Notes under the pieces: model-generated
Database searches by the model: none
Seen by the model: only the letters and a program-made list of their open reading frames with translations
What the model was told of the DNA's origin: nothing
Shown: one piece after another, positions 26,343 through 36,600 of the stretch
Position numbering within the stretch: position 1 is the stretch's first letter
Layout: every line of letters starts with the position of its first letter
DNA from: Alkalicaulis satelles
GTDB lineage: Bacteria; Pseudomonadota; Alphaproteobacteria; Caulobacterales; Maricaulaceae
Length of the DNA: 64,000 nucleotides
Reading direction: 5' to 3'
Assembly (NCBI RefSeq): GCF_008630495.1
Contig: NZ_VWOJ01000001.1
Coordinates: 372,001 to 436,000, forward strand
Made by a program: the position numbers and the translations under genes

Positions 26343-28565
26343 TTACGCCTCCGCACGCGCCACCGAGCCGGACAGGCTCCCGCGGCTGTCAAGCAAGGGA
26401 AAGGCCAGTCTGACCACCGCTCCCGTCTCACCGGGTGCGGGATCGTCCAGATCCAGCCGTCCGCCATGGTCTTCCATCACACGCCGCACGATGGCCAGGC
26501 CCAGCCCCGTGCCCTTCTCGCGCGTGGTCATATAGGGCTCGGTCAGGCGCGCCTTGTCGGCCACCGGCCAGCCCAGCCCGTCATCGCGCGCCTCGATCAC
26601 GCCGAACCCGTCCTGTTCATAAACCTGCACGGCGACAAGGCCGGGCGATTTGGCGTTGTCGCGCTCCATGCGCGCGCTGACGCTCTCGGCGGCGTTTTTC
26701 AGGATATTGGCCAGCGCCTGGCCGGCCAAGCGGCTGTCACACTCCACCAGCGGTCCGGGATCGGGGCCCTCGAAACTGACCTTCACGCCCGGCGAGGCGA
26801 CACGTTGGGCGAACACGCTGGCGCGGGCGATCTCGCTGAGATCAGCCGCCTCCATCTTGGGCGCAGGCATGCGCGCGAAGGCGGAAAACTCGTCCACCAT
26901 GCGCCCGATATCGCTGACCTGGCGCACAATGGTCTCCACGCAGCGATCAAACGTCTCCACGTCATGGTCCATCACCGTCTTGCGGTATTTGCGCCGCAGA
27001 CGTTCGGCCGAAAGCTGGATCGGGGTGAGCGGGTTCTTGATCTCGTGGGCGATGCGCCGGGCCACATCGCGCCAGGCGGCGTTGCGCTGGGCGGCGACCA
27101 GGCGGGTTACATCGTCAAAGGTCAGAACCACCCCGTCCTGATCATCATGTCCGGCGCGCACATTGAGATTGACCACAGAGCCATCCTCGCCCGGCAGGTC
27201 GATCTGGCGCTCGGCGATGTCGGCGGGACGGCGCGAGACCTCCTCGACCACGTCCACAAACACCGGCGCGGCCTCGGCCAGTTCGCGCCCCACCAGATCG
27301 GACGGCTCAAAGCCCAGCATCATGGCGGCGGTGCGGTTGACCAGGGTGATGCGCCGCTCGTGGTCGAGGCCCATCACGCCGGCGCTGACGCCGGTCAGCA
27401 CCGCCTCGATGAAGGCGCGCCGGCGCTCGTTCTCGGCATTGGTCTCCAATAACGCCTTGCGCTGGCTGGAGAGCTGGCGGGTCATGCGGTTGAAGGCCCG
27501 GCCCAAAGCCGCGATCTCGTCATCGTCCCGGGCCACGTTGACGCGCGCATCCAGATCGCCCCGGCGCACGCGCTCGGCGGCCGAGACCAGCCGGCTGACC
27601 GGCGCCGTCACCCGGTGCGAGGCGCTCAAGGCCAGCCATATGGCGCCCACCAGGATCAGCACCGCCGCCAGCGCATAGACGGTCAGGAAGCTGTTGCGCA
27701 TCTGCTGTTCGAGATCCACACCCTCGCGGAAGGAGGCGATGGCCGCTTCGGGCGCAACGAGCATGGAGAAGTCTTCAAACCAGACCGCGTAAAGATAGGC
27801 GTCCTCATAGGCCGGCATGCGGATAAGCAGGCGCATATAGTCCGGACCATCCTGGCGCACCACCGGATCGGAGGCGCCGATATCGCCCTCGTCCGCAGCC
27901 TCGAACATGAAGCGGGTGGGCGCGGCGAATTCGGGCGTGCCGGGCGCCTCTTCGCTGCGCGCCAGCACGGTGGCGCGGCTGTCGATCACGTAGAGCGCGG
28001 GGAAGTTTCGCACCATGGCCTGCTGGGTCAGATAATTGCGGTACAGGATGCGGCTGTCCTGCAGGGCCTGCATGGCTTCAGGATCGGACAGATTGTCGGC
28101 GATGGACTGGAATTGCAGGACCACGAAGCTCAGCGCCACGCTGGGCCAGCCCCGCGCCATCTCGGTGGAGGCTTCCACCAGCACCGTCACCCGCTCGCCA
28201 AACCAGAACTCGATGCCGCGATTGAGCACCAGGGTGTGAAAGCTGGCCATCAAGAGCGCAGGCGCAATGGCGGCCACCGCAAACAGGGTGATGAAGCGCA
28301 TCTGCAGGCGTGGCGCAGGTTCGGAACTCTTGCGCGCACGCAGCCGGCTGGCCGCGCGCAGCACCACCGCAATCGCCAGCCCGCCGACCATCAGCACGGT
28401 GAGCGCCAGCAGCGAGCGGAACAACAATCCCGAAGGCTGCCAGACCGTGCCCGTGCTGACCGACATCAGGGCCAGGGCGATGACGCTTGAGGCTGCGATC
28501 ACGAAGACCACAGCAAACCAGGAAATGCGCCGGACCCCGTTCAGCCGGGACGTGACGTGCGTCAA
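26343..28565 (-). CDS. ntrY: Sensor histidine kinase NtrY
   Basis: The 740-residue membrane kinase has N-terminal transmembrane helices (about 15-75 and 90-110), a periplasmic sensing part to about residue 285, another helix, a HAMP domain near 315-370, a PAS domain (about 385-490), and HisKA plus HATPase domains (495-725). The phosphorylated His is in DVARRIAHEIKNPLTPIQLS. The ATP lid motifs GTGLGLAIVRRVMEDHGG are intact. The start is TTG at 28565, with GGGAG upstream; I see no ATG in frame. NtrY senses a signal linked to nitrogen or redox state in other alphaproteobacteria. Confidence 0.93.
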   Translation of the reverse strand: MTHVTSRLNGVRRISWFAVVFVIAASSVIALALMSVSTGTVWQPSGLLFRSLLALTVLMVGGLAIAVVLRAASRLRARKSSEPAPRLQMRFITLFAVAAIAPALLMASFHTLVLNRGIEFWFGERVTVLVEASTEMARGWPSVALSFVVLQFQSIADNLSDPEAMQALQDSRILYRNYLTQQAMVRNFPALYVIDSRATVLARSEEAPGTPEFAAPTRFMFEAADEGDIGASDPVVRQDGPDYMRLLIRMPAYEDAYLYAVWFEDFSMLVAPEAAIASFREGVDLEQQMRNSFLTVYALAAVLILVGAIWLALSASHRVTAPVSRLVSAAERVRRGDLDARVNVARDDDEIAALGRAFNRMTRQLSSQRKALLETNAENERRRAFIEAVLTGVSAGVMGLDHERRITLVNRTAAMMLGFEPSDLVGRELAEAAPVFVDVVEEVSRRPADIAERQIDLPGEDGSVVNLNVRAGHDDQDGVVLTFDDVTRLVAAQRNAAWRDVARRIAHEIKNPLTPIQLSAERLRRKYRKTVMDHDVETFDRCVETIVRQVSDIGRMVDEFSAFARMPAPKMEAADLSEIARASVFAQRVASPGVKVSFEGPDPGPLVECDSRLAGQALANILKNAAESVSARMERDNAKSPGLVAVQVYEQDGFGVIEARDDGLGWPVADKARLTEPYMTTREKGTGLGLAIVRRVMEDHGGRLDLDDPAPGETGAVVRLAFPLLDSRGSLSGSVARAEA

Positions 28566-28651
28566 ATGGGAACTCCCACCTCTGGACGGCGCGGATCATG
28601 GCTGAGCTGTGACCGGAATTCAACACCTGTGACGCTCAGGACCCATTCCTC

Positions 28652-29917
28652 TCAATCGGCCCCGTCATCCAGCCCCAACGCGCCAAGCCGCCGGGCGAAG
28701 GTATTGCGGTTCATGCCCAGGCGGCGGGCGGCCTCCTGGCGCACCCCGCCCGACGCCTCCAGAGCGGCTTTCAGCGCGGCGCGTTCCGCAGCCTCCAGCA
28801 GCAAGCGGGCGGGCGCGTCATCGCCGGCCGCCCAGGATTCGGCGAGAAAGCCCAGGGCGGCGTCTTCAAGCGCCTCGCGCGCACCGGGCGGCACCGGACC
28901 GGTCATGGCCCTTGCGATCACATCGGGGCCGGCCTCGCCGCGCGGCCCTTGGGCCCGGATGCGCTGGGCCGTGCGCTCGATCTGCAACACCTCGCCCTCC
29001 CAGGGCTGGGCGTTGACGAAATCGGCGCCCGCCGGGCTCAGACTCCAGCCGCCCTCCCCGCCGCGCTCCAGAAAGAAGGCGAACAGGCGTGCGCGGTCAT
29101 CGCCGCGCTGGCGCACCGGCGGCAGGGTGACGAAGCCGGCTGAGAGCCGCTCCACCAGTATGCCAGGCAGATGCGTGCGCACATCAGGCGCGGCGGTGAC
29201 GATCAGGCGCGGGGCGTCAGCGGGCGGGATCTCCAGCGCTTCGAGCACCCAGGCGGCAGTGTCGGGCGTCCAGTGTTCGGCCCGGCGCATGAGCAGCGCG
29301 CCGCCCGCAGCGGCGTCCAGCAAGGCCGGGCCTTCCCGGCGCGCCCGGTCAGGCCCGGCCTCGACCAGCGGGCCAGAGCCCGCCTGCCGGTGCAGCCAGC
29401 GCCCGGACGCGGCGCGCCCGGATCCTTCAGGCCCGGTGATCAGCACCGGCGTGCGCCCGCGCGCCAGCCGGGCCAGCGCCTGAAACGCCTCCTGCATGGC
29501 CGGGGCGCGCCCGATCAGACCGTCCCCGGCGGCGCGGGCCGAGGGGCTGGCGCCGGACACTTTAAGCGCGCGCTCAAGAACTTCCACCAACTCATCGAGA
29601 TTAAAGGGTTTTGGCAGATATTCGTAAGCGCCATGGCGGGCGGCCCCCAGGGCTGTCGCGGCAGTGGTCTGGGCGCTCATCACCACCACGGGCGCATCGG
29701 GGCGCAGGCGGGCCAGCTCCTCCAGCCGGTCGAGGAAATTCTCCCGGCCCAGCAGCACATCGGCCACCAGGGCGTCGGCTTCCTTGCGGATCATGCGCTC
29801 AACGGCCACGTCCGGCGAGGCGGTGGCGCGCACGTCAAACCCGGCGCGCGAGAGCGCCTTGGAGATCACAAAGCGCAAGGAATCGTCGTCTTCGAGCACC
29901 AGCACGCGTCGGGTCAT
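28652..29917 (-). CDS. ntrC: NtrC-type response regulator with degenerate AAA+ domain
   Basis: The 421-residue protein sits in the ntrC slot after ntrB. The receiver is intact (D53 in VADVLLGREN, S81, K103). The AAA+ part is decayed: Walker A reads TGPEGSGRAASGR with Arg in place of the ATP-binding Lys, the GAFTGA loop is absent, and Walker B is GGALLMRRAEH without the acidic pair. The Fis-type DNA-binding end is kept: EAARRLGMNRNTFARRLGAL. It likely works as a phosphorylation-controlled DNA-binding protein on sigma-70 promoters; NtrC proteins lacking GAFTGA are known in Rhodobacter and Caulobacter. It overlaps ntrB by 4 bp. Confidence 0.9.
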   Translation of the reverse strand: MTRRVLVLEDDDSLRFVISKALSRAGFDVRATASPDVAVERMIRKEADALVADVLLGRENFLDRLEELARLRPDAPVVVMSAQTTAATALGAARHGAYEYLPKPFNLDELVEVLERALKVSGASPSARAAGDGLIGRAPAMQEAFQALARLARGRTPVLITGPEGSGRAASGRWLHRQAGSGPLVEAGPDRARREGPALLDAAAGGALLMRRAEHWTPDTAAWVLEALEIPPADAPRLIVTAAPDVRTHLPGILVERLSAGFVTLPPVRQRGDDRARLFAFFLERGGEGGWSLSPAGADFVNAQPWEGEVLQIERTAQRIRAQGPRGEAGPDVIARAMTGPVPPGAREALEDAALGFLAESWAAGDDAPARLLLEAAERAALKAALEASGGVRQEAARRLGMNRNTFARRLGALGLDDGAD

Positions 29918-30963
29918 GGCGCATGGCTCCCGGCTTCACGCACATAGAGCCGGAACACGGTCCGGCCCGGACGGCTGTCGAACGCCACGCCGCCGCCATG
30001 AAGCTCGGCGATCCGCGCGGTCAGGGCAAGGCCCAGCCCCTCCCCGGCCGGCTTGCCGGTCACGAAGGGATTGAACACCGCCTCGCGCAAGGCCTCCGGC
30101 ACGCCAGGACCATTATCACTCACAGCGATCTCAAGGCGCGCTTCGGGCGCAGGCGCGCCGGGCCGGGGCTGGCGGTAGCGGGTGATCACCTCCACCTCGC
30201 CGCCGCCCGAAGGCTCCAGCGCTTCGGCGGCGTTGACCAATAGATTGAGCACGGCCTGCAGCACCAGGTCACGATCCGCCAGCGCGTCGGGCAGGGACGG
30301 ATCAAACCGCTCCACCCACCGCACGGCGCCCCCTGCGCCCGCCGCCGCCGAGCGCACCGCCTCGCGCACCAGGGCGTGCAGATTGACCGGCTCGAAGGCC
30401 TGGGGCGCGATATCGCCAATGCTGCACCAGCGCTCGGCGATGCGCCGGGCGCGGTCGGTCTCGGTCATGATCAGGCCGGCCAGCTCGCGCGTCTCGTCAT
30501 CGGCGCCGGCCGCGATCAGCTGGGCTGCGCCGCGCGCGCCCGCCAGCGGGTTTTTCAGCTCATGAGCCAGCATGCGCCCGAATCCGGCCGCGGCGCTGGC
30601 CGCCGCATCCCCGCGCGAGACCGATGTGGTGTCCGGCCAGGGACGCAACACGATACAGGCGCCCTCGCCCTCCGGCGCCGCGTCCACGGCCAGGCGCATG
30701 GCGCCCTCCTCGCCCTCGAGGGTCAGGTCATGGGCGAACACCTCGCGCTCCTCGGCCATGGCGCGCAGGGCCAGCGCCGCCGCCGCCGCGCCTGCAGGCC
30801 CGCATTCGGCCAGCAAGACGCCCGCAAGTTTGCGCCGGGACCGGCCGAACAGCATTTCGGCGCGGGCGTTGAGGTGCAGGATGCGGCAGCCCGCGTCCAC
30901 CAGCACCAGCCCCACCGGGGCGGCTTCGGCGAGCCGGTCGGCGGCGCTTTCCGGCCCGCTCAT
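29914..30963 (-). CDS. ntrB: Nitrogen sensor kinase NtrB
   Basis: The start at 30963 is chosen because it overlaps the dusB stop by 4 bp; a longer frame to 31056 would read through dusB. The 349-residue cytosolic kinase has a PAS domain (about 10-110), HisKA with the phosphorylated His in GRMLAHELKNPLAGARGAA, and a HATPase domain with NLLVNAAEAL and DNGPGVPEALREAVFNPF, then GEGLGLALTARIAELHGGG. In enteric bacteria PII controls this kinase; a PII gene is not in the window. It signals to NtrC next door. Confidence 0.93.
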   Translation of the reverse strand: MSGPESAADRLAEAAPVGLVLVDAGCRILHLNARAEMLFGRSRRKLAGVLLAECGPAGAAAAALALRAMAEEREVFAHDLTLEGEEGAMRLAVDAAPEGEGACIVLRPWPDTTSVSRGDAAASAAAGFGRMLAHELKNPLAGARGAAQLIAAGADDETRELAGLIMTETDRARRIAERWCSIGDIAPQAFEPVNLHALVREAVRSAAAGAGGAVRWVERFDPSLPDALADRDLVLQAVLNLLVNAAEALEPSGGGEVEVITRYRQPRPGAPAPEARLEIAVSDNGPGVPEALREAVFNPFVTGKPAGEGLGLALTARIAELHGGGVAFDSRPGRTVFRLYVREAGSHAP

Positions 30964-31982
30964 GCGGCGTCCCGGTCCTGACGGGCGGATACGAAAGCCT
31001 TGAGGGCGGCGTGCACGTCTGCCGCGGAGCGCACCCGGCACAGCGCGCCGCGCCACTCGCGAGCCAGGTCGGGATCGCTGACGGCCCAGTCCACAAAACT
31101 CGCCAGATGCTTGCGCATCATGCGCACGCCCAGCTCCTCGCCATAAAGCGCGATGCTGTCCTCCAGGGCTTCGGCCAGCGATTGCGCGCCGGCATGCAAG
31201 GGCGGCTCGGTCAGGCGTTCACCGGTCATCAGCGCGCGCGCCACCGCGCCGGGCAGCCAGGGCCGCCCCTGCGCGGCGCGCCCGATCATCACCGCATCCG
31301 CGCCCGAGGCGTCGAGCGCGGCGCGCGCCGTGTCCGGACACCCGATATCGCCATTGACCACCAGCGGCAGGGTTATGGCCTCGCGCACCGCCCGGACCGC
31401 CGCCCAGTCGGCCTGCCCGGTATAGAATTGCTGGCGGGTGCGGCCATGGACGGTGATCATCGCCGCGCCCGCGCGCTGGGCCCGGGCGGCGAGGTCGGGC
31501 GCATTCATCGTCTCGTGATCCCAGCCCAGGCGCATCTTGACGGTGACCGGCACGCTCACGGCGCCGATGGTCGCCTCGATCAGCTCCTGGGCGTGGTCCA
31601 GGTCGCGCATCAGCGCCGAACCGGACAGGCCCTTTGTCACCTGACGGGCCGGGCAGCCCATATTGATGTCGATGATATCGGCGCCCGCCTCCTGCGCGAT
31701 GCGCGCACCCACATCCATCCAGCGGGCTTCGCGCCCGGCGAGCTGGATCACATGGGGGCCGCAGCCCGCATCGCCCTTCATGCGCCGGATCACGTCCTCG
31801 CGGCCCTGGGCCAGGGTCTCGCAGGCCACCATTTCAGAGATCACCAGCCCCGCCCCGAAGGCCCAGGCCTGACGCCGGAACGGGTAGTCGGTGACGCCCG
31901 ACATGGGCGCAAGCAGGACCGGCCGGTCCACCCGAACCGGTCCGATACTGAAGCCCTTCAAGCCTGTGACGCGCACTGTCAT
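30960..31982 (-). CDS. dusB: tRNA-dihydrouridine synthase B
   Basis: DusB reduces uridine to dihydrouridine in tRNA using FMN and NADPH. The 340-residue TIM-barrel protein has LAPMSGVTDYPFRRQAWAFG at about 25-44, QLAGREARWM, the catalytic Cys in DINMGCPARQVTKGLSGSAL, the FMN-site segment ITVHGRTRQQFYTG and NGDIGCPDTARAALDASGAD. In alphaproteobacteria this gene (nifR3) heads the ntrBC operon, as here. It is divergent from ispDF, with 84 bp between starts. Confidence 0.95.
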   Translation of the reverse strand: MTVRVTGLKGFSIGPVRVDRPVLLAPMSGVTDYPFRRQAWAFGAGLVISEMVACETLAQGREDVIRRMKGDAGCGPHVIQLAGREARWMDVGARIAQEAGADIIDINMGCPARQVTKGLSGSALMRDLDHAQELIEATIGAVSVPVTVKMRLGWDHETMNAPDLAARAQRAGAAMITVHGRTRQQFYTGQADWAAVRAVREAITLPLVVNGDIGCPDTARAALDASGADAVMIGRAAQGRPWLPGAVARALMTGERLTEPPLHAGAQSLAEALEDSIALYGEELGVRMMRKHLASFVDWAVSDPDLAREWRGALCRVRSAADVHAALKAFVSARQDRDAA

Positions 31983-32066
31983 GAGGGTGCAGATAGCCTG
32001 TCTGGACGCGCGCGGCCAGACGGCTTAACGGATGAAGGCCCTTTAGATTGAAGGAGGCCGCCAGGC

Positions 32067-33212
32067 ATGGATCGCCGTTTCGCCGCCTGCATCATGGCCG
32101 CCGGTCGCGGCGCGCGCGCGGGCGGGGGCATGCCCAAGCAATTCCGCCCCCTGGCAGGCCGGCCCGTGATCGCATGGAGCGTCGAGGCGTTCGCCCGTCA
32201 CTCTGAGTGCTGCGACATCATCATCGTCCACGCTCCCGGCGCGGCCGCAGAGGCCCTTGAAGCGCTGGGCGAACTGGCTGACCGCTGCACGCTGGTGGAG
32301 GGCGGCGAGACCCGCCATGACTCGGTGCGCTGCGGGGTGGCGGCGGCGCGCGCGCCGCTGGTGCTGATCCATGACGCGGCCCGGCCCTTCCTGTCTCAAG
32401 CCCTCATTGACCGGCTGCTGGAGGCGCTGGAGGGCCATGAAGGCGCGATACCTGCCCTCCCCCTCGCCGATTCTGTCGCGCGGATGACCGGTACAGGTCC
32501 CGTCCCGGAAGACCGCGCGCCCCTGCGCCGGCTGCAGACCCCGCAAGGCTTCCGCACGGACCGCTTGCGCGCGGCCTTCGCAAGCCATGGCGATCCGCGC
32601 CATACGGACGAAACCGCGCTGGCCCATGCGGCGGGGCTGGACATCACCCTGATCGAAGGCGAGGAGATGGCGTTCAAGCTGACCTTCCCCGAAGACTTCG
32701 TCCGCGCCGAACAGATGGCGGGGGCTGCGAGCGTGACCGTGACCGGATCGGGCTATGACGTGCACCGCCTGGCGCCGGGCGACGGCGTGACGCTGTGCGG
32801 GGTGTTCATCGCGTGTGATCTGGCGCTGGTCGGCCATTCGGACGCGGATGCAGGCCTGCACGCCCTCACCGACGCCATTCTGGGCGCGGCGGGGCTGGGC
32901 GATATCGGCGATCATTTTCCGCCCAGTGACAATCGCTGGAAGGGCGCGGATTCGGCGATGTTCCTGACCCATGCGCTGGAGCTGGCGGCCCGTGAAGGGC
33001 TTGCCCCGGTCCATTGTGACGTCACCCTGATCTGCGAGCGCCCGAAGATCGGCCCCCACAAGGCGGCCATGAAGGCGCGCCTGGCTGCGCTCACGGGCCT
33101 GCCTGAAAACCGCGTCAATGTGAAAGCCACCACCACCGAGAAACTTGGTTTCACGGGCCGCGGCGAAGGCCTGGCGGCTGAAGCCGTGATGACCATGCGC
33201 ACGCGCTCATGA
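32067..33212 (+). CDS. ispDF: Bifunctional MEP pathway enzyme IspDF
   Basis: The 381-residue fusion performs two steps of isoprenoid synthesis. The N-terminal IspD part (about 1-220) couples MEP to CTP; it has AACIMAAGRGARAGGGMPKQ and LIHDAARPFL. The C-terminal IspF part (about 225-381) forms the cyclic diphosphate; the metal site is in TGSGYDVHRLAPGD (Asp and His) and LVGHSDADAGLHALTDA, and the end has KATTTEKLGFTGRGEG. IspE is not in this window. A strong AAGGAGG lies at 32051-32057, 9 bases before the ATG. It overlaps cinA by 4 bp. Confidence 0.96.
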   Translation: MDRRFAACIMAAGRGARAGGGMPKQFRPLAGRPVIAWSVEAFARHSECCDIIIVHAPGAAAEALEALGELADRCTLVEGGETRHDSVRCGVAAARAPLVLIHDAARPFLSQALIDRLLEALEGHEGAIPALPLADSVARMTGTGPVPEDRAPLRRLQTPQGFRTDRLRAAFASHGDPRHTDETALAHAAGLDITLIEGEEMAFKLTFPEDFVRAEQMAGAASVTVTGSGYDVHRLAPGDGVTLCGVFIACDLALVGHSDADAGLHALTDAILGAAGLGDIGDHFPPSDNRWKGADSAMFLTHALELAAREGLAPVHCDVTLICERPKIGPHKAAMKARLAALTGLPENRVNVKATTTEKLGFTGRGEGLAAEAVMTMRTRS

Positions 33213-33688
33213 CCGGCGATCTGGCTGAATCCGTGCTCGACCGCGCCCGGCGCGCCGGGGTGATGATCACCGCGGCCGAAAGCTGCACGGGCGGGATGGT
33301 GAGCGCGGCCCTGACCGCAATTGCCGGCTCCTCGGACGTGGTGGAGCGCGGCTTTGTCACCTATTCCAATGAAGCCAAGCACGAGATGCTGGGCGTGCCC
33401 ATGGCGCTGATCGAGACGGACGGCGCGGTCAGCGAGAGCGTGGCGAGGGCCATGGCCGAGGGCGCGCTGGCGCAGTCTCGCGCCCAGCTTGCCGTCTCCA
33501 TCACAGGCATCGCCGGGCCGGGCGGCGGGTCAGACGGCAAGCCGGTGGGCCTGGTCTGGTTTGGTCTGGCGCAAGCCGGACGCGACACCCTCACCCGGCG
33601 CGAGGTGTTTGCAGGCGACCGCGCAGGCGTGCGCGCGGCCAGCGTAGAGATCGCCCTCACCCTTCTGAAAGACGCCTTGGCCGATTAA
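33209..33688 (+). CDS. pncC: CinA-family nicotinamide-nucleotide amidase
   Basis: The 159-residue protein is the stand-alone C-terminal domain of CinA, which deamidates nicotinamide mononucleotide. The family core is MITAAESCTGGMVSAALTAI, then ERGFVTYSNEAKHEMLGV, and SITGIAGPGGGSDGKPVGLV. There is no N-terminal molybdopterin-binding half. It is the second gene of the ispDF unit and converges on mfd with a 4-bp overlap of the two stop codons. Confidence 0.93.
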   Translation: MTGDLAESVLDRARRAGVMITAAESCTGGMVSAALTAIAGSSDVVERGFVTYSNEAKHEMLGVPMALIETDGAVSESVARAMAEGALAQSRAQLAVSITGIAGPGGGSDGKPVGLVWFGLAQAGRDTLTRREVFAGDRAGVRAASVEIALTLLKDALAD

Positions 33689-36600
33689 GCCGCCTCGCGC
33701 GCCTTGCGGGCGGCGTCGGCGATGGGCGCCAGCAGGCGCTGCACGCCCTTGAGCCGGCCCGCCACGTCGGGGAAGTCGCCACGCAGCACCATGGAATTGT
33801 CCGGGCGCAGCTTGTAGTCCATGGGCCGCCGGGTCATCAGATCGATGAGCGCGGCCGGGTTCTCGAAGGCGTGCTCGCGGAAGGTGGCCACCGCGCCCTT
33901 GGGCCCGGCGTCGAGCTTTGCGATGCCAGCGCGCTTGCACAGCGCCTTGATGGCCACAACCTGCATCAGGCTTTCCACCTCTTCGGGCAGCGGGCCGAAA
34001 CGGTCGATCAGTTCGGCGGCGAAGCCCTCGCGGCCCGCCTTGTCCTCCAGCCCCGACAGGCGGCGGTAGAGCGCCATGCGCACGTCGAGATCGGGCACGT
34101 AATCGTCCGGGATCAGCACCGCCGCGCCGATATTGATGGCCGGCGACCAGTCGCGGCTCTCGCGCGCATCCTCGCCCTGCAGGCTGGCCACAGCCTCTTC
34201 CAGCATGGCCTGATAGAGCTCCACGCCCACATCCTTGATATGGCCCGACTGCTCCTCGCCCAGAAGATTGCCCCCGCCCCTGAGATCCAGGTCGTGGCTA
34301 GCCAAGGTGAAGCCCGCGCCCAGATTATCAAGCGATTGCAGGACTTTGAGGCGCTTGTCGGCGCCTTCGGTGATGGCGGCGCTGGCCGGCGTGGTGAGAT
34401 AGGCGTAGGCGCGCGCCTTGGCCCGGCCCACCCGGCCGCGCAGCTGGTAGAGCTGCGCCAGGCCGAACCGGTCGGCCCGGTGCACGATCAGCGTGTTGGC
34501 GGTGGGAATGTCGATGCCCGATTCCACGATCGTGGTGGAGACCAGCACGTCATAGCGGCCCTCATAGAAGGCGGTCATGATGTCTTCGAGCTGGGTGGCG
34601 GCCATCTGGCCATGGGCCACCGTGAAGCTCACCTCGGGGACCTGTTCGCGCATGAACTTTGCGATTTCATCCAGATCGGTGATGCGCGGCGCCACGAAGA
34701 AGCTCTGCCCGCCGCGATAGCGCTCGCGCAGCAGCGCCTCGCGCACGGTGACCGGATCGAACGGCGTCACATAGGTGCGCACCGCCAGACGGTCGACGGG
34801 CGGGGTGGCGATGATGGACAGGTCGCGAATGCCCGACATGGCCAGCTGCAGCGTGCGCGGGATGGGCGTCGCGGTGAGGGTCAGCACATGCACGTCAGAG
34901 CGCAGCTCTTTGAGGCGTTCCTTGTGCTTGACCCCGAAATGCTGCTCCTCGTCGATCACCAGCAGGCCCAGCGATTTGAATTCCACGCTCTTGGCCAGCA
35001 GCGCATGGGTGCCCACCACGATATCGCACTGGCCCGAGGCGAGATCGGCGCGGGTCTGGGCGGCGTCCTTGGCGGGGACCAGGCGCGAGAGCTGGCGCAC
35101 CACCACCGGCCAGCCGCGGAAGCGCTCGGCGAAGGTGGCGTAGTGCTGGCGGGCCAGCAGCGTTGTAGGCGCCACCACCGCCACCTGACGCCCGCTCATG
35201 GCGGCGATGAAGGCGGCGCGCAGGGCCACTTCGGTCTTGCCAAAACCCACATCGCCGCAGATCAGCCGGTCCATGGGCCGGCCTTTCTTGAGATCCTCGA
35301 ACACGTCCTCGATGGCCGAGAGCTGGTCATCGGTCTCGGCATAGGGGAAGCGCGCAGCGAACTCGTCATAGACGCCGGACGGCGCCTCGATGATCTCGGC
35401 ATCGCGGGCATTGCGTGCTGCAGCGATGGCGATGAGCTGGCCGGCCATGTCGCGCAGGCGTTTTTTCGCCTTGGCCTTGCGCGCCTGCCAGGCCGCCCCG
35501 CCCAGACGGTCCAGCTGGGCGGTCTCGCTGTCGGCGCCATAGCGCGAGAGCAGCTCGATATTCTCCACAGGCAGATAGAGCCTGGCCTGACCGGCATATT
35601 CCAGCTCCAGGCAATCATGGGGCGCGCCGGTGACAGACAGGGTCTTGAGACCCAGATAGCGGCCCAGGCCGTGATCAGCGTGGATCACCAGATCGCCGGG
35701 CGTCAGGCTGCCCGCCTCGGCGATGACATCGGCGGCCTTGCGCTTGCGCCGCGGACGCGCCAGCCGGTCGCCCAGCACGTCCTGCTCGGAGATGATGACG
35801 AAATCAGGCGTCTCGAACCCGCGCTCCAGCGGCAGGACGACGCGCGCGATTGATTTGGCCGGCAGGCGCGCCGCCTCGCTCCAGCTGGCTGCGGCCTGCA
35901 CCGGCGCCAGCCCATGCTCGCCCAGAACCCCGCCCAGACGCTCGGACGCGCCCTCGCTCCAGCTGGCGTAGAGGACGCGCTTGCCCGCCTTGCGCAAGTC
36001 CGCGCCGTGGCGGGCGGCGGCGTCGAACACGTTCTGATCGCTCTGGCGCTCGGCGGCGAAGGTGCGGCCCTGCTTGCCGCCCATGTCAACGGCGGTCTCG
36101 TCGGCCTCCCGGAAAGGCGTGAAGCGGCGCACGGCGCGGCTGGAGAGGGCCTGATCCCACTCGGCTTCGCTGAGGAACATGGCTTCAGGCTCGATGGCGC
36201 GATAGGCCGGCGCGCCCATTGTACCGCCGGATGACTGGGCCTCCTGGCGGGCGGCGTAATAATCGCGCACCTGTTCCAGGCGTTCTTCCAGCGCCGGGCG
36301 CGCCAGGGCGTCAAGCCCGATCAGGGCCCCCTCGCCGGCATAGTCGAACACGGTGTCCAGGCGCTCGTGGAACAGGGCGAGCCAGTGCTCCACGCCCGCC
36401 GGGCGCGCGCCCGCGCTGACGCTGTCATAGACCACATCGCCCGACCCGGCCGCGCCGAAGCGCTTGAGGAAGCCGGAGCGGAAGCGGGAGATGGCGGCCG
36501 GGTCCAGCAAGACCTCGCTCACCGGCGTGAAGCGCACGGCCTTGAGCTGGCGGGTGGTGCGCTGGGTCTCGGGGTCAAAGGCGCGCACGCTTTCCAGCGT

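Noticed and set aside
33871-35853. 660-residue open frame antisense to mfd
   Set aside because: It mirrors the third-codon GC bias of mfd and shows no protein family pattern or ribosome site.
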